DNA of 11,208 nt. Source: Stereocaulon alpinum (taxonomy: Eukaryota > Ascomycota > Lecanoromycetes > Lecanorales > Stereocaulaceae). Positions within the stretch are counted from its first letter, which is position 1. The number at the start of each line of letters is the position of its first letter. Shown here in pieces: positions 9,561 through 11,208 of the stretch. The notes beneath the pieces were generated by a model, which made no database searches, had not been told where the DNA came from, and saw only the letters and a program-made list of their open reading frames with translations. A program made the translations under genes and the position numbers. The stretch lies in NCBI GenBank assembly GCA_018257865.1, contig JAEUBA010000306.1, positions 1 through 11,208 of the forward strand, given 5' to 3'.

Positions 9561-9691
9561 CATAAGGGGTAGATACGCTATAAGGGCCCTAATAGGGGCC
9601 TACTAGGTATTAGACCTAATATCCTTAACTTTTACCTCTTCTATATAGCCTAGGGGTAGGGCTCTAGCCCGGAGTCTAACCTACCCTTATA
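9561..9691 (+). repeat. 3' LTR of miniature element copy 2
   Basis: This is the 131-bp partner of 9023-9153. It starts CATAAGGGG, the only one of the four LTR copies with C at the first position, and ends CCCTTATA. The ATATA duplication follows at 9692-9696. Confidence 0.86.
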
Positions 9692-9768
9692 ATATACCTA
9701 ATCTACTTAAAGACTTTAAGTAAAAGTAACAGTAAAGGTATAGACTAGGTAAAAGGAGAATAAAATAA

Positions 9769-10120
9769 TTACTAAATTAAGTAGTACTGCTAGTAGCGCT
9801 ACTAACTATCTTACTACTAAGTAGTAGTACGCGAAAAAAAAAAGAGAGAAAATATAAATACTACTAATAAGAAATCGCTTAAGTACTATTAGATCTACTT
9901 ATACCCCTATTATCCTTATCCTCCTCCTTATCCTCCTTTATATTATTAGGGATAAGCTAAGGTAGGCGACTCTATATACTATTAGCGGAGCTCTAAAGGG
10001 GGGAGGGAAGACGAAATATATATTATATTAACTAATATTAATAAGGTTCTCTAAGGCTAAAGCGATCCTCTCTAGGAGAGGAGCGTAGGGTAGGCCTATA
10101 GGAGTAGCGGTAGTAGTATA
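9769..10120. other. RIP-damaged stretch after element C, no clear gene
   Basis: This stretch is strongly RIPped and no family is recognisable. It holds a run of ten A (9834-9843), a pyrimidine-rich section (about 9900-9940) and a G run (about 10008-10016). Two + strand frames are each fairly open and I cannot choose between them. One starts at ATA 9765, possibly a former ATG overlapping the pol stop. It could be the 3' end of element C, the upstream part of the decayed frame that follows, or both. Confidence 0.4.
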
Positions 10121-10700
10121 ACTAGTATTATAATAGCGCCGAAGCGCGCTATTAAAGGTAACTTAGAACTAGTTAAGCTTAGCGGCGTCTCCGCTATTAT
10201 TAGTAACTTAGTTAGAGTACTAGAAGAGGGCGGTAAGAGGGCGGTAGATAGAAGTAGGTATATAAGTATTATATATAGTATTACGGTTATAGTAATAGCT
10301 ATAATATAGTAAGCCTATAGAGGTAGGGATATAAGCGAGATCGCTAGATAAATTTAGTAAAAACTCTCTAATATAATTAAGGAATATACGGCGTTTTAGC
10401 CTAGCGCTATACGCAGCGTATATAATAAGTATATAGAAGGGCGACGGTAGATAGGGAGTATAAGGGTAGTATTATAGGAGGAGCCTAAGAAAATATTAGA
10501 TTAGGAAGTACTAATATAGAGCTATACTTATACCGAAGCGGCCGCTAGGGCTGCGAGTAGGTATAGTAGTAGCGATAGTAGTAGCAGTAGTAGTAGTAGT
10601 ATTAGTAGTACTAGTACTAGTAGTAGTATTACTAGTACTACTTACCTACTAAAAGAAAAGAAGAAAAAAGAGAAAGCTACGTAGGCGTATAGCCTCCTTA
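10121..10700 (+). pseudogene. Decayed open reading frame of unknown function
   Basis: I do not recognise this frame. Codons in phase with 10181 read as a plausible protein with stops only where Gln or Trp codons could have stood. It contains PKRAIKGNLELVKLSGVSAI (about 10139-10198), EEGGKRAVDRSRY (about 10226-10264), RGRDISEIAR (about 10320-10349), PSAIRSVYNKYIEGRR (about 10400-10450), AAARAASRYSSSD (about 10538-10576), a Ser/Thr-rich run (to about 10650) and a Lys/Glu-rich tail (KEKKKKEKAT). The basic, serine-rich C-terminus is low-complexity and says little. The opposite strand is also fairly open, so the coding strand is not certain. It could be an extra frame of element C, part of another transposon, or a host gene caught in RIP. 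Confidence 0.42.
10559..10641 (+). repeat. AGT-rich microsatellite
   Basis: This is an imperfect (AGT)n tract with ACT interruptions that make part of it self-complementary (AGTAGTACTAGTACTAGT facing ACTAGTACTACT). It underlies the Ser/Thr-rich run of the decayed frame and may have expanded independently of it. Confidence 0.7.
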
Positions 10701-11080
10701 TATATATAAGGGGAGTCTATTATTATCTATAAGGCTATTATTATTAATAAGGCTATTATCGTCTACTTACTATTTATCCTAAAATACTAGCCACCGAATA
10801 TTACTAATAATATAACTTAATAGGTAGTAAAATACTACTAATAGTTAGTAAGACTAACTTAATAAGATATAGTATTTATAAGATATAAGTAAAAGCTTAC
10901 TATTTATCCTAAAACCCTAGCTACCTATTATTATATTTATTTACTAACGGTAATACCCCTAAATATAATAATAGTAACTTAGTAAAAAGGTATAGGTAGA
11001 ATACTAGCGAGTATTATAATATATATAATTATAATTATAAAGATAAAATACAAATACTAAAGTAATATCTTTAGTAGAAT
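10701..11080. other. AT-rich RIPped non-coding stretch with short repeats and hairpins
   Basis: No gene is seen. It contains a 30-bp near-direct repeat (10766-10795 and 10896-10925, three mismatches), an AAGGCTATTAT direct repeat (about 10731-10759), two perfect short hairpins (10824-10838 and 10843-10859), and a TA-rich tract (about 11015-11045). The tract resembles the AT-rich end of the LTR of B, but only in low-complexity sequence. An LTR of element C could hide here, but I cannot demonstrate one. Confidence 0.5.
10766..10925. repeat. Pair of 30-bp direct repeats 130 bp apart
   Basis: CTTACTATTTATCCTAAAA is shared exactly by both copies, followed by TACTAGCCACC in the first and CCCTAGCTACC in the second. 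That makes 27 of 30 positions identical. The units are at 10766-10795 and 10896-10925. Their role is unknown. Confidence 0.75.
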
Positions 11081-11086
11081 ACGAGG

Positions 11087-11208
11087 ATGGCGACGACAAC
11101 GAGCACGACGGGCGAGCAGGCCTACCAGGCCAGACGAGCGATCACACCGGGTTACGAACCCAGCAAAATAACACGAGATGGGGGGGGAGGAGAGAAGGGA
11201 GGTGTTGG
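11087..11208 (+). CDS. Possible 5' end of a gene, cut by the window edge
   Basis: An ATG at 11087 opens a frame that stays open for 40 codons to the window end. It starts MATTTSTTGEQ and becomes glycine-rich (RDGGGGEKGG). An in-frame TAG lies 12 bases upstream, so this ATG is the first possible start. It lies just inside the non-RIPped sequence, as expected for a gene next to a transposon cluster. The - strand is also open in one frame over the same stretch, no domain is recognisable, and 122 bases are little evidence. It may equally be unRIPped intergenic or untranslated sequence. Confidence 0.25.
   Translation, partial: MATTTSTTGEQAYQARRAITPGYEPSKITRDGGGGEKGGV

Larger units (their letters stand above)
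9023..9691 (+). mobile_element. Miniature LTR retrotransposon (TRIM-like), copy 2, 669 bp, carrying a tRNA-like sequence
   Basis: Two 131-bp direct repeats (9023-9153 and 9561-9691) flank 407 bp without an open frame. The 5-bp duplication ATATA (9018-9022 and 9692-9696) brackets the element, which splits the chromodomain of element C. The order on the + strand is 5' LTR, spacer, tRNA-like sequence, decayed about 65-bp units, polypurine tract and 3' LTR, the same as copy 1 in the opposite orientation. The two copies differ mostly by transitions plus a few small indels. They inserted at unrelated targets, so they are independent transposition products and not a duplicated segment. Confidence 0.87.
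7972..9768 (+). mobile_element. Element C: 3' half of a RIP-inactivated Ty3/Gypsy chromovirus
   Basis: The integrase core and chromodomain of a third Gypsy element, on the + strand. Its left edge coincides with the LTR of element B, so its 5' half (gag to the integrase zinc finger) should lie beyond B, left of the window. Its domain style, with integrase ending in ISLLEPYKG followed by VEAILDYKISYRKL, is of the same broad class as B, and the two may belong to one family. No 3' LTR could be identified after 9768. The miniature element copy 2 interrupts it at 9023-9691. Confidence 0.85.
7973..9768 (+). pseudogene. pol: RIP-degraded Gypsy integrase-chromodomain relic, split by a miniature LTR element
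   Basis: A single frame runs from 7973 to 9022 and resumes at 9697 after the 669-bp insertion. The integrase core has its first catalytic Asp in IDFIIDLPLS (8021-8023). The second Asp is now Asn (8213-8215), and the Glu at 8321-8323 is kept, with 35 residues between the last two. ALYKYLLIVNV (about 8460) and KLDLLKIFRIYLVFYISLLE (about 8770-8830) are the usual C-terminal integrase landmarks. The chromodomain begins at about 8900 with KYKVEAILD, then YLVK*KD, where the Trp codon is now TAG. The insertion falls in the C-terminal part of the chromodomain, between DLVDI and PNLLKDF. The frame ends at TAA 9766-9768, although RIP makes the true stop uncertain. Besides the insertion I see only transitions and stops. 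Confidence 0.9.

Noticed and set aside
3859..9768. B and C as one element broken by an inversion
   Set aside because: Possible, as both are of similar class, but it needs loss of the RNase H-to-integrase segment. Nesting explains the LTR positions without extra events.
10270..10300. TATTACGGTTA as the start of a 3' LTR of element C
   Set aside because: It matches the LTR start of B only for about ten bases, then diverges, and no polypurine tract precedes it.
1..11080. Short ATG-initiated open frames scattered in the RIPped tract
   Set aside because: RIP removes TpG and hence most ATGs. The remaining short frames are shadows of broken transposon frames and have no recognisable products.

Overview
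The window reads as a transposon graveyard from a filamentous ascomycete (Pezizomycotina-type) genome. From base 1 to about 11,080, CpA and TpG are almost absent, TpA is in excess and CpG is kept. That is the signature of repeat-induced point mutation (RIP, C to T preferentially at CpA), not of CpG deamination. Old reading frames run for kilobases in one frame, broken almost only by TAG/TAA where CAG, CAA or TGG would be expected. His and Cys are turned to Tyr, Val/Met to Ile, and Asp to Asn. The species cannot be named from this. No intact gene is visible except a possible gene start in the last 122 bases.

Layout. (1) 1-3858: the 3' part of a Ty3/Gypsy chromovirus (element A, + strand), with a pol relic (PR-RT linker, RT, RNase H, integrase, chromodomain) and then a polypurine tract and an LTR starting near 3738. 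(2) 3859-7971: a second Gypsy element (B, - strand), with a 254-bp 5' LTR at 7718-7971, gag with a zinc knuckle, aspartic protease, RT and the first part of RNase H. (3) 7972-9768: a third Gypsy element (C, + strand), with the integrase core and a C-terminal chromodomain. (4) 4448-5109 and 9023-9691: two copies, in opposite orientation, of a small non-autonomous LTR element of 662 and 669 bp. It has 127-131-bp terminal direct repeats, 5-bp target duplications, a polypurine tract next to the 3' LTR and a tRNA-like sequence 16 bp after the 5' LTR. One copy sits in the RT of B, the other in the chromodomain of C. (5) 9769-10700: RIP-damaged sequence with a decayed frame of unknown function. (6) 10700-11080: AT-rich non-coding sequence with short repeats and hairpins. 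(7) After about 11,081 the composition switches abruptly to normal, non-RIPped sequence.

The simplest reading is a nested stack. C was interrupted by B, whose LTR starts inside the integrase frame of C. B was interrupted by A, whose LTR ends inside the RNase H frame of B. The small elements landed independently in B and C. The missing halves of A, B and C should lie to the left of this window.

The most unusual item is the tRNA-bearing miniature LTR element (TRIM-like). Its layout is conserved between the two copies, its LTR can pair with the junction next to the tRNA-like sequence, and its termini do not look like canonical TG...CA.
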